Positions 11,902 to 23,283 of a DNA stretch of 64,000 nt are shown piece by piece (position 1 is the first letter of the stretch; each line of letters begins with the position of its first letter). The DNA comes from Blattamonas nauphoetae (Eukaryota > Preaxostyla > Oxymonadida). The notes beneath the pieces are model-generated. The model made no database searches. It saw only the letters and a program-made list of their open reading frames with translations, and was not told the origin of the DNA. The position numbers were made by a program, and so were the translations under genes. The stretch covers positions 62,001 through 126,000 of the forward strand of contig JARBJD010000187.1 in assembly GCA_033064195.1 (NCBI GenBank), written 5' to 3'.

Positions 11902-13839
11902 ATGAATTCAAATGTTTCGTTCACGGACATTCTTCTTATGACACTTGACATGAGTATCTTCCTCTTTCATCTGAATACCTCTCATTACAGTTTATGTCGC
12001 AGAAGCGAACGCACAGCTTGACCAAATCGAAAAGGCTGGTTTTGTATGTTGTATTTGTTGAAGTTTATTGATTTCTGTTTGTGAAAAGTAGCCAGTGTAC
12101 ATGAAACTGCTGTTTGACGAGTTCCGAGATCCATCAAAGCCTGACAACTCGCGAAATATTGCGCTTGTTCTCCTCACACGATGCTTCACATCAGCCGTTT
12201 GCCTTTTTCTGCGCTTTTCATCCAAGTGATTCTTGATCAGTCACCATCAAAAAGGAGACGACAAGCTGATCGATGGCTGAAGACCTTCGATATAGACACG
12301 AGGAATGTTATGAAGGGGCAGTATGATCTTTTGGATATTTCCAGCCTGATTTTGTTCTTTTCAGTTGATCAATACCCTTCAAACAGCGTCTCGAGGAATC
12401 GCTCGTTCTGCGGCTCGTGTTGCCACTCTAATCGCTGTGATAGAGATTCCATGTGGACAGTGGAACGATTTCTACGAGATAATGGAGACGAATCTGGGAC
12501 AGGAGGCAAATCCAGATGCGTATCATGCGTTCTTGACGTGTCTTGGATACACGTGCCAAGATTTAGACAAATCAGTGGAAATCAAGAAACCATGTATCAT
12601 TCTTCGGTCCGTTTGTCCTTTTCTTGATCCGGAATGTGGACTTGAACTGAATGAAGTTGCTATCAATGCATTAAACAATTCGATTGAGTTTTGTCGACCA
12701 ACATTCGCAAATACTGAGGAAAGACACACACTCGTGAATATCATGATCAACGCATGCAATTCTGCATCCGACCAAGTTCGGACCCATGCTTATGAGTGCT
12801 TGATCAAGACATTTAGCATCTTCTATCCTCTGCTCGACCCAGCCGACTTCCACCTCCTCTTTGACATGACTATTAACAATCTGGCTATGACCAATCCGAT
12901 AAACAAGCCTCAACGCGAGGTCGACAGTCTCATCCCGAGTGTTCTTGAAATTTGGATTGTCATCGCCGAAGTCGAGAACACAATCCAGACAACGGGATGG
13001 TACTCGCCACGGACACTGCAACACTCGTTCTCACTTGGGCAGCGCGCCCAATTCACAATAAATCGCCCTCCAGTTATCTTTCACTGTGTGTGCCAGCAAA
13101 TCTTCCAAGAGTTGTTTCCTCTGCTCTGCCTCATCCTCCAAAGCAAGCCTGACAACTACGACACACCGTCTTGGGACAAGTTCCACTCGACTGCCTTCCT
13201 CATGCAGATGTTTGTGAAGGTGAGGGGCGACGAGGCGGCTGACCAGATTGTGAATTACGTGAACGAGCACATCAGGAGCGACGACTGGCACATGAAAGAC
13301 ACTTTGCTGCAGCTACTCGGGTGCATCTTTGTTGGCACAACGCGAAACACCGTCATCATCACGATCAAAAACAAGCTGGTGTATGTATTTGAAATGCAGA
13401 CAGACCCCTCTCCGATAGTGAGGGACACAGCTGCTTGGCTCCTAAATAAGATCATCGGAAATCTTCCCGAAGTGGTCAACGAGATCTTCCCCCATTCATG
13501 AAGATCATCAAGAAGGGTCTGGAACTACACACCAGTCCTTTCATCAGAGGGCAGATCACAACAGCATTCAAGTCGATTGTGAAGAACAATTTGGAGAACC
13601 AGAACTGTCTCGACTTGCTGATCGCTGATTTCAGCGATTTCAACAAGCTGATTGTGGACATCTTCGGGCTTCTCAGACAGGATGACCCGAGATGCGTGGT
13701 GTCTGGGGTTCCGCTTGAGTTTGTTTATCTTTGCCGAGGCGCTCTGAACAGTGGGATCTTCCCACAGGATGTGATCCGGCATATCCACGAAGGAACCGAC
13801 AGCATGCTCCAATTCGTGCAATGTCAGAAAGGTTTCTGA
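11902..13839 (+). CDS. Importin beta (karyopherin beta-1), apparently 3'-truncated
   Basis: HEAT-repeat protein matching the N-terminal half of importin beta: AEANAQLDQIEKAGFPVYMKLL, then RWLKTFDIDTRN, then IARSAARVATLIAVIEIPCGQW, the region that binds Ran and starts the import receptor solenoid. The first exon is 11902-11953, followed by introns 11954-11990, one after KAGF and further short ones to 12364. The long exon from 12365 stops at 13501, but the protein clearly continues from 13498 in another frame. One extra C in the run at 13489-13493 would restore ...EIFPPFMKIIKK, so this is either an indel in the gene or a base-calling error. One upstream exon junction near 12320 also does not keep frame. 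The protein ends at about 600 residues, short of the usual 850-880, and an ARM-family gene begins 200 bp later. Confidence 0.75.
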
Positions 13840-14044
13840 GAAAAGAAACCCAAACGTGTTTCTACCCTTCTTGTTTTTGTTGTCTCTTGTTTTTACCATT
13901 CATTCACTTCGTTTCGGGTTTCAAATCCATAACCTCACTTCACTCTTGAATCGATTACTTCTGTTCTCGGATCATCGTTTTGAGGAGATAGGAGGATGTG
14001 CACAACAGAAGAAGCTACAAAGGGCTGGATCTCCAAACAACTCC

Positions 14045-15115
14045 ATGAAAGACGACTTGATGTTTCAATCTCATGCTTCTCAAACGACTCAATCACATAC
14101 TCCCAATTCCGATCTGACTGTCACCATATTGCAAGAGCCTTTCCTGAATTTCAATCCGAACTCACTAAAGTCATTAGAAAACCAATCGAGACTTTTCTGC
14201 TCGCTTGTTGCCCTCGTTAAAGCGGAATATCCTTTTGACGATGCCCTTCTGGACAGAGCCGCCTTTTTTCTGAGGAGCATCGAACCTAATTGGGACAACA
14301 CATCTGCAGATAAACTCATCAGAGAACTCGTTCCCTCTTCAGCTGGCTCGCCTTCTGGCTTTGTGGAGAGTGTTCTCACTCTAGTGTCATCTCCCCATTC
14401 GAGAGTGGCCGCAGCAGCGTTGTCGTTTCTCAACACAACAACAGGCTCTGCATCGCATGCAGTTGGATGTTCTCTCGTGGAATCAGGTCTCGTCAGCAAT
14501 GTGTTAACTGCTGTTCAACCTCACACACTGTCAATTTCAGGAAATGAAGAGATATTCGACGAACTTATCAGAATCGTCAGAAATTGTAGCGATCTCACAC
14601 TTCCATACTATCTCAGAGATCTTGGCATAACTTCTGCAGTCGACGCATTCAACCATCGTGAAATGATCTTTCAGAAGATCGTACTCCCATCGTCTCAATT
14701 TGTGACGTTTCTGATCTCAAATCGGTCCTTCATCAATGAAAACTTGGCCTCCCATTTCATGAATCTCTTGACAATACTAATTGAAATCAGCCCATTTCAT
14801 TATCCAACGTTGGATTTTGTTCTCGCATCTCCGATTGCGATGGCATTCTCAACTTGTCTCTCGTTCGTCGAAACCGAGATTCCTCTCTGGATTACTCTCG
14901 ACAGCATCAACGACTCACTGGAAATATGGAAGTACGAAGGCGCAGAAGTGGTCCAATCTGGGAAACGGATCATCCGAGCTCAGTTTTCGGAAGGCTTCGA
15001 AGACACCCTAGTACAGACGATGATGCACAAAAAATTTACTCCTGCTGGTTTTTCTCTCGTCAAATATTGTCACATAATCTCGAAATTTCTGGGATCGAAT
15101 GTGAATTGGTGGTGA
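14045..15115 (+). CDS. ARM/HEAT-like multigene-family protein
   Basis: An open frame of 356 residues from Met at 14045. An N-terminal extension through an upstream exon near 13996 is possible. It is a helical-repeat protein with recognisable blocks: NQSRLFCSLVALVKAEYPFDD, ADKLIRELVPSS, LTLVSSPHSRVAAAALSFL, SSQFVTFLISNR, LDFVLASPIAMAFSTCLSF and VVQSGKRI. The same C-terminal blocks recur in the gene at 20.7-23.3 kb, so this is a local multigene family. From memory such proteins form a very large family in oxymonads, often fused to coiled coils, SPRY-like domains or kinases. Function is unknown. This copy stops after GSNVNWW without a visible C-terminal partner domain. Confidence 0.65.
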   Translation: MKDDLMFQSHASQTTQSHTPNSDLTVTILQEPFLNFNPNSLKSLENQSRLFCSLVALVKAEYPFDDALLDRAAFFLRSIEPNWDNTSADKLIRELVPSSAGSPSGFVESVLTLVSSPHSRVAAAALSFLNTTTGSASHAVGCSLVESGLVSNVLTAVQPHTLSISGNEEIFDELIRIVRNCSDLTLPYYLRDLGITSAVDAFNHREMIFQKIVLPSSQFVTFLISNRSFINENLASHFMNLLTILIEISPFHYPTLDFVLASPIAMAFSTCLSFVETEIPLWITLDSINDSLEIWKYEGAEVVQSGKRIIRAQFSEGFEDTLVQTMMHKKFTPAGFSLVKYCHIISKFLGSNVNWW

Positions 15116-15157
15116 TCAGTTTCATCACAAATGACCCGTTGAAGCCGCATCTCCCAA

Positions 15158-16240
15158 ATGACTCCAACTAATTTCTGCGGGCTCTCCTCGGATGTTGGAA
15201 ATGCATTGAGTGCTGGTGTAGATGAACAGATTCTGGGATCGCCTCCAATCGTCCAGAAATGGTTTGCTCTTTTGGGTTCGTCGTTGTCAACGCGACTGTC
15301 TTTGACTGTCTCATCGTCCACAGCCCTCTCTCCGAATAAATCATTTCAACGCTCAACGATGCCTTGTGACCAGATTTTTTCCCCATTCTCGACTTTTGAA
15401 CAATCTCCGAAACACTTCTTGTTTTTCTCATCGAAATTAGATCCACCCCTCATTCCCGCCATTCCACAGCTATCCACTCTTTCCTTGAGGTCTGTTCAGC
15501 AAATTTGTGTTTTGTTGTTTGTCTCATCCGCTGTTACTGTAATTTGTTCTCTCTCTATCCACCACCAGCGATCAACCAGAATTTTTGGACTGGATTAGTC
15601 AACTGATTCTTTCGTAGCGAAGAATCCTCGTTCATCACCTCATGACGAAACCACGAGTTTGCCGTCCCCATTCCGTCGTTAGTTGATGCTCAACCTTCGT
15701 TCAGTGGATAATTGTTGTTTTCTTCCACCCTGACTCTGTTCGTATGACTTGTTTTCAGATTTTTCTCAACTCGCATTTTCATCCACTGAAATGAATGAAA
15801 TCACTCTTAAACGAATCACAACTCCTTTCCCATTGTTTCAACATGCCTTTTCCGAACACACATGTCTCAATATTTTTGAAAACCCACACTGGTTTCACTG
15901 CTCTTCCGATCTAATTTCATCTCTTATCCTTCCAGCCACCACTTTCTCTCATCAGACGACAGGACTTGAAGGCATCTACAAGTTGTTTGTTATCATCATC
16001 TACTCACCGAATGACGATCTTCTCTCAGAGTTGTCTTCTTTCATCCGAATTCCTCCAAATGTACACAAACAAGACTTTGTTCCAACAATTAATCAGTTTG
16101 ACATAATTTTGTTCATTTCTGACTTTCAATTCCCTTCAGATCACTCGATAAAGATGCCATCTTTATTGAACTCCAAAATTCTCGAACCTGGTGCTAAGGT
16201 GGTGCTCAGAGCCACGAAACAGCACCAAGAATCACATTAA
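15158..16240 (+). CDS. Uncharacterised gene or gene remnant in 2-3 exons
   Basis: Two open stretches, 15158-15490 and 15749-16240, are separated by sequence with a plausible intron (GTCTGTTC... to CCACCAG, about 15490-15569). The predicted protein is rich in Ser, Phe and Leu and has no motif I recognise. Possible further exons after 16240 (for example 16286-16330, behind a GT...CCAG intron) are in other frames. The piece may be the downstream part of the ARM-family gene before it, or a decayed copy. No function is proposed. Confidence 0.35.
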
Positions 16241-16721
16241 AGTCGGTATGAGATTCATTTTCTCACAATATTCCAGGCGGAACATGAAAATCGCTTCGGA
16301 AAAGATGATCGCATCGAAGGGATCTTTACGAATGATTAAATCCGATCTCTTTCGGAAATTGGTATATTTGTCCTCGTTTTGGACAAGTGATCAACCTTAT
16401 ATTCTAATTGAAGTTACATGTGCAGAGATCTTCAATAACATCATTTCATCCGTTTTTTCAAGACATAGGCAAAAATTTCGATTCTCCATAACCGAATACA
16501 CTTTTTGGAAGCATTTCACTATCCACACTTGAATAAATCCTGAAAAGAAACAAAAAGAGTGTCAAAATGGAGTTCTGATGAAACCTCATTTCTCATCGCG
16601 ATCGAACCTCTAAAACACAATAAACCACATTTCACTCATGCTTTCAGGATGTTAAACAATTCAGAGAAAATAAAAAAAGTGAAACCAACTATAGTGTTTT
16701 GTGGGTTTTCAAAAATATTGA
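16241..16721. other. AT-rich stretch, no clear gene
   Basis: Short open stretches occur (16262-16510, 16559-16720) but none shows a recognisable motif. This segment is the left flank of the nested transposon that starts at about 16722. Confidence 0.4.
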
Positions 16722-16979
16722 TAGACCCTCCACAAAACCGGCTAAAATATAAATAACCGGTTTTATTCGCCTAGACCCAGAATTCGGATTGTATGACGAC
16801 AATGTGTTCAGATTACCTCTTCCAGACTCATCACCAATAGTATTGTGAGATAAAACGACAAAAGCAATGGATCTGACGTGAGATGTGTGGTAAAGTATGG
16901 GGAGATGATTGGTGAAGTGATCCTGGAGAAAGATTGTCGAGCATAAATCACGTTGTGCATCCCCGGCATGCAATAAAAG

Positions 16980-19621
16980 TATACTGGCGTGACCGAGCCA
17001 AAAGGCTCGGTCAGTGTCACCACAGTTTTCTTCAAAGGGTCAGATCAATACATCACTCAGAAATATGGTTGAAAGAATTACAGCAATATCTTAATCGACA
17101 CTAAAACATGGATAAGAAGATGAAACTGTCAGAAGGTTTAAAACGGTTGTGATCTACCCAGAGTCGACGTTCGCCCATGTCCGAAATCTTCCATGATGCC
17201 AACAACACATCAACAAGGTGTGCTTCACCAGTCTTATCATCTTCCCCGTCGTTTCATCACGTCCTGCAGATTTTTTACCGTCACTATTCAGTTCTTTCGT
17301 CTTGATCCAGCTTTTTATCAGATGCGGACGACTCAGATGATTTAGACCTTGCTTCTGATCAGATCGAAGATGAATATGCAAGATGAGACTGCGAAGAAGA
17401 CAACAATGATGAATAAGCGGAAGATAAGAACGAAAAGAAAGAAGACAACGTGTACGATGATCAATTTGAGGAAGAGATGTCTGAAGACGATGCGGATGCA
17501 CAAGAAGATGCTGGAGAAGTGGAGGGACAGGATGGTGGTGAAGAAGAAGGCAATGAACCAGACGAGGAGAAAGATGGTTTGGATGCTGATTGTGAACACG
17601 AAGAATTGGGAGAAGAACGATTTGAAAGCGAAATGAGGGAGTCTGAACACGGAGAATTGGAGGACAATCAAAATGAAGACAATGAAGAAGCTGAAGATGA
17701 AGGAGATGTCGATTCAGAACTGTCGATACAACCGGAAGATAATGATCACGGAAACATGGCAATATCTGATGGAGAACAAGCAAATCGTGAAGGTGAGGAG
17801 CAGGAAGGTGGACATATTGAGCAATTCGACGAATGATCGGAAGTGGAACAGGCGCAAGATGAATCGACGAATCAGATCGATGTGGACAACGATGATGACA
17901 GCGATACTCACCCCGAAGAACATGAGGATGATGCTGAAGGAAAAATCGAAGCTGATAAACAAGGAGATGATGAGGAAGGGAAATGACGAAAAAGAAGACG
18001 CGGATGCTGAATTGAAGGGCGATGTAGAGATACAGGAGAACAATGAAGGGAAAGAAGAATGCGATGATGAAGAACCAGATGGACAAGACAACGCATCTGA
18101 CCGCGATGAAGAAGCAATAAAAGAAGATGAAATCGAAACTGATGGGAACATCGATGAAGAGAAGGACGCGGAAGCTGACCAGGTGGTTTGCTCACGCACA
18201 TTTGAACGGGAAGCGCCGGATGAGTTTGGAGATGGAAAGGCTGAAGAATCAAGATATTGGTGAAAAGGACGATGTGATGGAAGGAAAAAGCGAAGTATCT
18301 GATCAGGAAGGCGGAAATGATGAGTTGGCGGAGGAGGGAACAGGAGAAGCTGGAAATGATGAAGAGGGTGAGATCAAAACTCGGTCGTTTCCTCCTTCCA
18401 CCCAGAACGACAAGACCGACCTAAATGAGGAGGAAAACGAAAATGAAGATGATACAAAGGCTAATACTGCCTATCTGCAGGATAATGAAGAAAATCACGA
18501 ACTGCTCACGAAAGACGTTTCACAACCCGATCAAGGAGACACCAAGGAAGAGAACGAGGGAAAAGAGGAAGAAATGATTGAAGTCGACGAGGTGAATGAT
18601 GCTGAAGCTGAATTTGGTGAAGGAGACGCGGAAGACGAAGAAAAAGGTGAAACTGAAGGAAAAGGGGAAGAGGAGGAAGGAGAAAACGAAGAAATTGAGG
18701 AGATTGAATATGTGTCGGAAGAGGTGAGTGGAGATGGGGAAGAAGTGTTGGAAGGAGAGGAAGAGATTATGAAAGAGATTGAAGAGGAAGAAGTTGAGAA
18801 TGGGGAGACAGAGAAAGAGCAAGAGAATGAGGAAGGACGGGAAGGAGAGAGTGGAGAAGAAGAGAAGGAAGGAGAAGAGAAAGAGAAAGACACCGAAAAA
18901 GAGACAGAAGAGGAGAAAGAGAAAGACACAGAGGAGAGCGAACACGAACATGAAGAAAACGGAAAAGATCACACATCCAACGAGAAACAAGTGAAAACGC
19001 GGGAATTTGAGAAGGAGTGTTCAGAGAGCGATGAAGAAGAATACAACGAGGAAAGGAACGAAGGAGAGAAGAAAGAAGGGGGAGAGGAGAGTGAATCTGT
19101 TCGGAAACAAGACTCAGAAAGACGACGATTGTCTGAATGCAACGCTCTCCACATACAAGAAGAAGTGGAGAGAGAAGAAGATGACGGAGGAGGAAGAAGA
19201 CGAAAGAGGGAATAAGGAGGGAGAATTCGGAAGAAAGGGATGAGAAGAGGATTGAATCTATTTTTCATGAGCTAAAGGTGACCATTTCACTCGACCGCTT
19301 CTATTAATGTTTGTCCAATGAATCATTTATCTGTAGTGACCCACTTTCAAAACTTTGCCTCGATCAAACCAGTCTTTTTCTTCTCAGAACACTCAGGAAA
19401 AATGAGATAGGACGACTCCTCTTTCGTGCGTATTGGGAGACAGAAATGCCATTTTACTCAAATTCTCTTCAATCACTGAATTTCATGCCGTTGAAAGCCA
19501 TTTTTGGAGATCTACGTGAAACGCTTGATCAGATCTCACCCATAATTTGAAAACTCCCGGTCACTGACCGTCACCACTTTTTGGCCAAAAGTGACCCGGT
19601 CACCCCGGTCACGCCAGTATA
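16980..19621. mobile_element. Inner TIR transposon with 8-bp target duplication and captured acidic gene
   Basis: Perfect 16-bp terminal inverted repeats TATACTGGCGTGACCG lie at 16980-16995 and, reversed, at 19606-19621. They are flanked directly by the 8-bp repeat AATAAAAG at 16972-16979 and 19622-19629. Inside the left end is a perfect hairpin (9-bp stem GACCGAGCC, AAAA loop, 16991-17012), and the right end is also rich in GTGACC/GGTCAC boxes. An 8-bp duplication fits hAT-like or P-like transposons. No transposase is visible. The only recognisable content is a decayed acidic gene at 17321-19215. It therefore looks like a non-autonomous element that picked up host coding sequence. Confidence 0.75.
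17321..19215 (+). pseudogene. Decayed copy of the acidic V-K/R-T-R-x-F gene, transposon cargo
   Basis: The sequence encodes Glu/Asp-rich protein like the gene at 5231-8377, beginning DADDSDDLDLASDQIEDEYA (compare MGDSDSDEIDYQQ) and keeping the motifs EIKTRSF (about 18370) and QVKTREF (about 18985). The acidic reading is interrupted by about four in-frame stops between 17380 and 17985 and changes frame about twice before settling into the frame that ends at 19215. It ends in RRRKRE, corresponding to the middle of the intact gene. The ordered C-terminal part is absent. It is best read as a 3'-truncated, decaying paralogue. The purine-rich sequence keeps coding for Glu/Lys in several frames, so low-complexity similarity alone would be weak; the spaced motifs make the case. 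Confidence 0.65.
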
Positions 19622-19629
19622 AATAAAAG

Positions 19630-20160
19630 CAACTGACGAAGGCCCACGATCGGTGAGAGAGAGTAGAGATGGCGCTTCTTCAATCTCGTGACGTTCTTCT
19701 CCTTCGCTATCGCTTTTCGCGAGGTTTGCCTTCCCAGCGTCGACAAGTCTTGAGTAGTGTCCAATATTGGGCTGGTTTCGCGGGTTCTGGCGAGCACTCG
19801 GCATTCCTACGTGTGTGCTTGGTGGCGGCGATAACAGGGGCACGAAGTGCAGTGGTGCAGTAAAATGGCTCAGGCGAGCCTTTCTCAGCTGTGCACTGCC
19901 GGCTCTTCGCTGCCATGAATGTGCTCGTTCATCTGCAGCATGTCGAGGCCCAGATCAGTCATGCGTACGCGTGTACTCCTTCGCCTCACCCGACCGCAGA
20001 ATCGACCCCGACGGCTCTGATCCGCACGCTGAGTGAGGACAGGGCGACTGTTTCAGCGGCAGTTACGTTGGTGGGCGAATAGGTGACGGAGTCAGTGCGC
20101 GCTGAAATGTCCCTTTCGACGGCGTGTGCACTCTCGGCGACCATTGGTTGTGCTGCATGC
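19630..20160. other. GC-rich segment inside the outer element
   Basis: Between the inner element and the outer right end lies about 500 bp that is visibly richer in G and C than its surroundings. It has several overlapping short frames, none recognisable. The following 20160-20640 is ordinary AT-rich sequence with no gene that I can support. It may be the outer element's own interior or captured DNA. Confidence 0.35.
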
Positions 20161-20760
20161 AACTACAAAGGCACCATATGATTGATTAGATGTGTTTTCA
20201 GAAACCGGAGGTGCAATCAACCTTGACATAGGTGTGGGTGGAGACGGGGGATCTATTATTGATTAGAATCTCCTGCCAGACAAATTGAGTTGTTAGTTAT
20301 GCTAAATAAAGGAGAAGACTTCACCACTGGGAATTGGTTGGAGTATGTGATCGTACGCAATTGAAAGTGTTGCGTTGACTTGTGGTCGCGTTGATTAGAA
20401 GGAAAAATGATCCAAAATTTACATAGTTGGCGATGGGTTGAGAGAGTGGCACCATCCAGTGAACAGAAAGAGAGTTGAGGATGAAAAATTTCCGACTGAA
20501 TTATTCGGATCAAACAACCCTTTCTTTGGATAATCGTTCCACACATTCTGAACTCGATGTGAATTGCAAAGCAACTGCGGCTACTATCACATGAACCTGA
20601 CTTAGCGACCCTCTCGATGAATTATTGACAAAAAAGTTTATTGTGAATTAAACCGGTTTTATAAATTAAACCGGTTTTGTGGAGGGTCTATGAGACACAT
20701 GCTGTTCTCATGTCATCGAAATGGGTGCCAATCGTCACATCTCTTCTTCTGTCATTCAGG

Positions 20761-23283
20761 CTCAGAAATGTTTCTGAACGTCATTATCCAATCGTCTCAA
20801 TTTGTGACATTTCTCATCTCAAATCGATTCGTCCTCAATGAAAACTTATCTCGCTTGTTCATGCTTCTATTGGTAATCATCCTTCTTGTGGGCCAATATC
20901 ACCTTCCAACATTGGAATTTGTTCTCGCTTCTCCATTTGTTATGGCACTATCAAGTTGTCTCTCATTCATCGAATACTGTAGTCCTCTCTGGAGGACTCT
21001 CGATGAAATCAAAGCATCGCTGGAAGGATGGAAGGAAGAAGATCCAGAAGTGGTCCAATCTGGAAAACGATTGTTCCAAGCTCTGTTTTCGGAAAGCTTC
21101 GAAGACACACTCGAACAGCTGTTGCTGTACAACAAGGATGAAGCGACTGCCCTCCACATTGTCCGACATATTTGTTCAAACTTGTACTTGCTGGGATCGA
21201 ATGTGGATGATGTTGAACAGTGAGATCTCGACTCAATTCTCTTCATCATTTCTTTCTTTCTCTCTTCACCATCTCATCAAATCAATATTCAAAGTTTGTT
21301 TTGTGGTATTCATTCACTCATCCAGATAAATACTCTATTTCCTTCTCCAATTGACCAGAAACGGTTTTCTCTTTGGATATCACCGATCTCAACACCTGTG
21401 ACATTCATCATCAAGAACAATCTCTCCAACACATTCTTTTTCGCTCACCTTCTGAAAATGTTGAAGAGATTTAACTCACTTACATCCACATAACTTTAAG
21501 ACTCTTTTAGGACAGGAGAGTCGAAACTTTTTTGAGGATGATTTTGTTCTGGTTCGATCACATTTTGTCCAAATGATACCCACCCTCGACTCGGTATGTA
21601 GTTGTCCGATTCTTTATCTTTACTCTTTCTTCCATGATCTTTCATCACCATCTTTTCTCATTCATTCAGCATCTTCAGTTCGATTCGAATCAAAGTTCGA
21701 AGGTCTGAATCTTCCTTATTTCAACATATATAACTCCATTTCTCATGTTTCAGAAAGAAACCACAATTGACACCACTATTGAAGCCTTGGAAGGTGGAAT
21801 GTCACAACCAGACACTGTTGTGCACTCAAGAGTTTGGCTCAACATTCCGATTCTACTCCGAGATTGTGACCTGCTGGAAGAGAAGAACATACCCAAAATG
21901 GACAGACTAATCCAGTCAATCTTGCAGATTCTCACCGTGTGCTTGAGGAATGACATCTCCATCATCAATCGAAGCTTGCTTCATTCCTCACTCTCCACTC
22001 TCGCCACATCCCCCACTCTTCCCAAAACGATCCGTGTTTGTGTTGAACAGTGCTTGGTCTCCTTGAATTCTCATGAGGATGGTCATTTCGTTCTCGTCGA
22101 TACCGACGAGTTCAAATCGATGAAAGAAGCTGCCCTTCGGAACTTGGAAACAACTTCGAACCAAAAAGAGGAGATTAACCAGCTCAACCAGACCATCGCC
22201 ACTCTCCGACAGCAACACAAGGAGGAGAAAGAGAGGCTGACGAAAGATCATGAAGAGGCCAGTGAAATTGCTCGAAAAGATGCTGAAACCAGAATCGAAC
22301 AACTCCTGATTGAGAAACAGAATGTGGAGAACACTCTGAAGGAATCAAAAGAAAGAGAGAAGAAAGCCGAGGAGAGAGAGATGATGGCTCATGCGGACAG
22401 AAGGCAAGCAGAAGAATCTCGGATGAAGATTGAAGAAGAGAAGAAGAAAGCAGAAACTGAAAGAGGGAAGATAGAAGAGAAGAAGAGAAAGGCAGAAGAG
22501 AGAATAAGAAATGCCGAGGAAGCGAAGCGGATGGCAGAGGAGAGACAGAAACACGCAGAGGAACTGAAAGGACAGGCCGAGAGAGAGAAAGAGAAGCTAT
22601 CAGATGAATTGAAGGGAACTCGCAAAGAGCTTGGAGATGCTCGAGAAGGGATGGCTAAGAGTGAGCGAGAGAAGACAACACTGAAATCGCAGAACGACGA
22701 ATTGAAACTCCAGCTGGCCAATCTTCCGATTTGGGTTGGAACAGAATCTCTCCAAACATTCGACAGCACAGCTCACCAACTCACTCCAACAACTCTCACA
22801 CAAATTATCAAACTTGAAGGAACCAACGAGTGTAGAACCGCGTTCACTTTCCCGATCTACGATGGAGAGTGTGAACTTAAAATCAGAGGAAACAGCACAC
22901 GTTGGAAGAGGAGTATGTTATTCTCTCTTCTCATCTTTTCAGTGCTTGGCTTCGTCAGACATCCTCTTCCTGACGATGCCACGCAACACTCTGGAGGATC
23001 CTATCACATTGGGATTGGAGGTGATTTCGTTCTTTGGGATGGCAGAATGTGGCATGCTGGGAAAGAATTCAAGCCAGCAGGAACGAACAAGAAATGTGAT
23101 AAAGAGGGGCAGACAGCAGCAATTCGAGTGAACATGTCGACTCGAGAAGCTCGACTGTTTGTGGACGATGAGGAACAGCCTGGGATCTTCACCGGTATCC
23201 CTTCTCCTCTCTGCCTTGGAATCACTACATGGGACCAGAATGCACAAATTGAAGTGCTGTGGTTCAAACAACAAAGATCCTGA
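20761..23283 (+). CDS. ARM-like, coiled-coil, SPRY-like family protein (N-terminus missing)
   Basis: Coding blocks run from about 20761 (SSQFVTFLISNR, LPTLEFVLASPFVMALSSCLSF, VVQSGKRLFQALFSESFEDTL) to 21223. Small exons near 21510-21595 (FFEDDFVLVRSHFVQM) follow, then a long block from 21751 with ARM-like sequence (ILQILTVCLRNDISIINRSLL). Next is a charged coiled coil of about 190 residues and a C-terminal beta-rich domain containing LGFVRHPLPDDATQ, GGDFVLWDGRMWHAG, EARLFVDDEEQPGIF and LGITTWDQNA, which resembles SPRY/B30.2. A 30-nt intron at 22913-22942 interrupts the beta domain in phase. The family relative at 14.0-15.1 kb has about 230 residues before the first shared block. Here that part is absent, and the outer transposon end lies about 70 bp upstream, so the gene looks 5'-truncated. 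Confidence 0.65.

Larger units (their letters stand above)
16722..20690. mobile_element. Outer TIR element with TA-type ends, nested host of an inner element
   Basis: The left end reads TA-GACCCTCCACAAAACCGG and the right end is its exact reverse complement (20 of 20 bases including TA). Inverted similarity continues for about 48 bp, with a second ACCGGTTT-type box on each side. TA flanks at both ends fit the TA target duplication used by Tc1/mariner-like elements, but because TA is itself palindromic the duplication cannot be separated from the repeat. Without the inner element (16980-19621) and its duplicated 8 bp, the outer element would be about 1.3 kb. No transposase is seen, so it would be non-autonomous. 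Confidence 0.6.

Noticed and set aside
17321-17985. Alternative genetic code to explain in-frame TGA/TAA in the acidic copy
   Set aside because: Intact genes in the window use TAA, TAG and TGA as stops and fit the standard code; the copy also changes frame, so decay is simpler.
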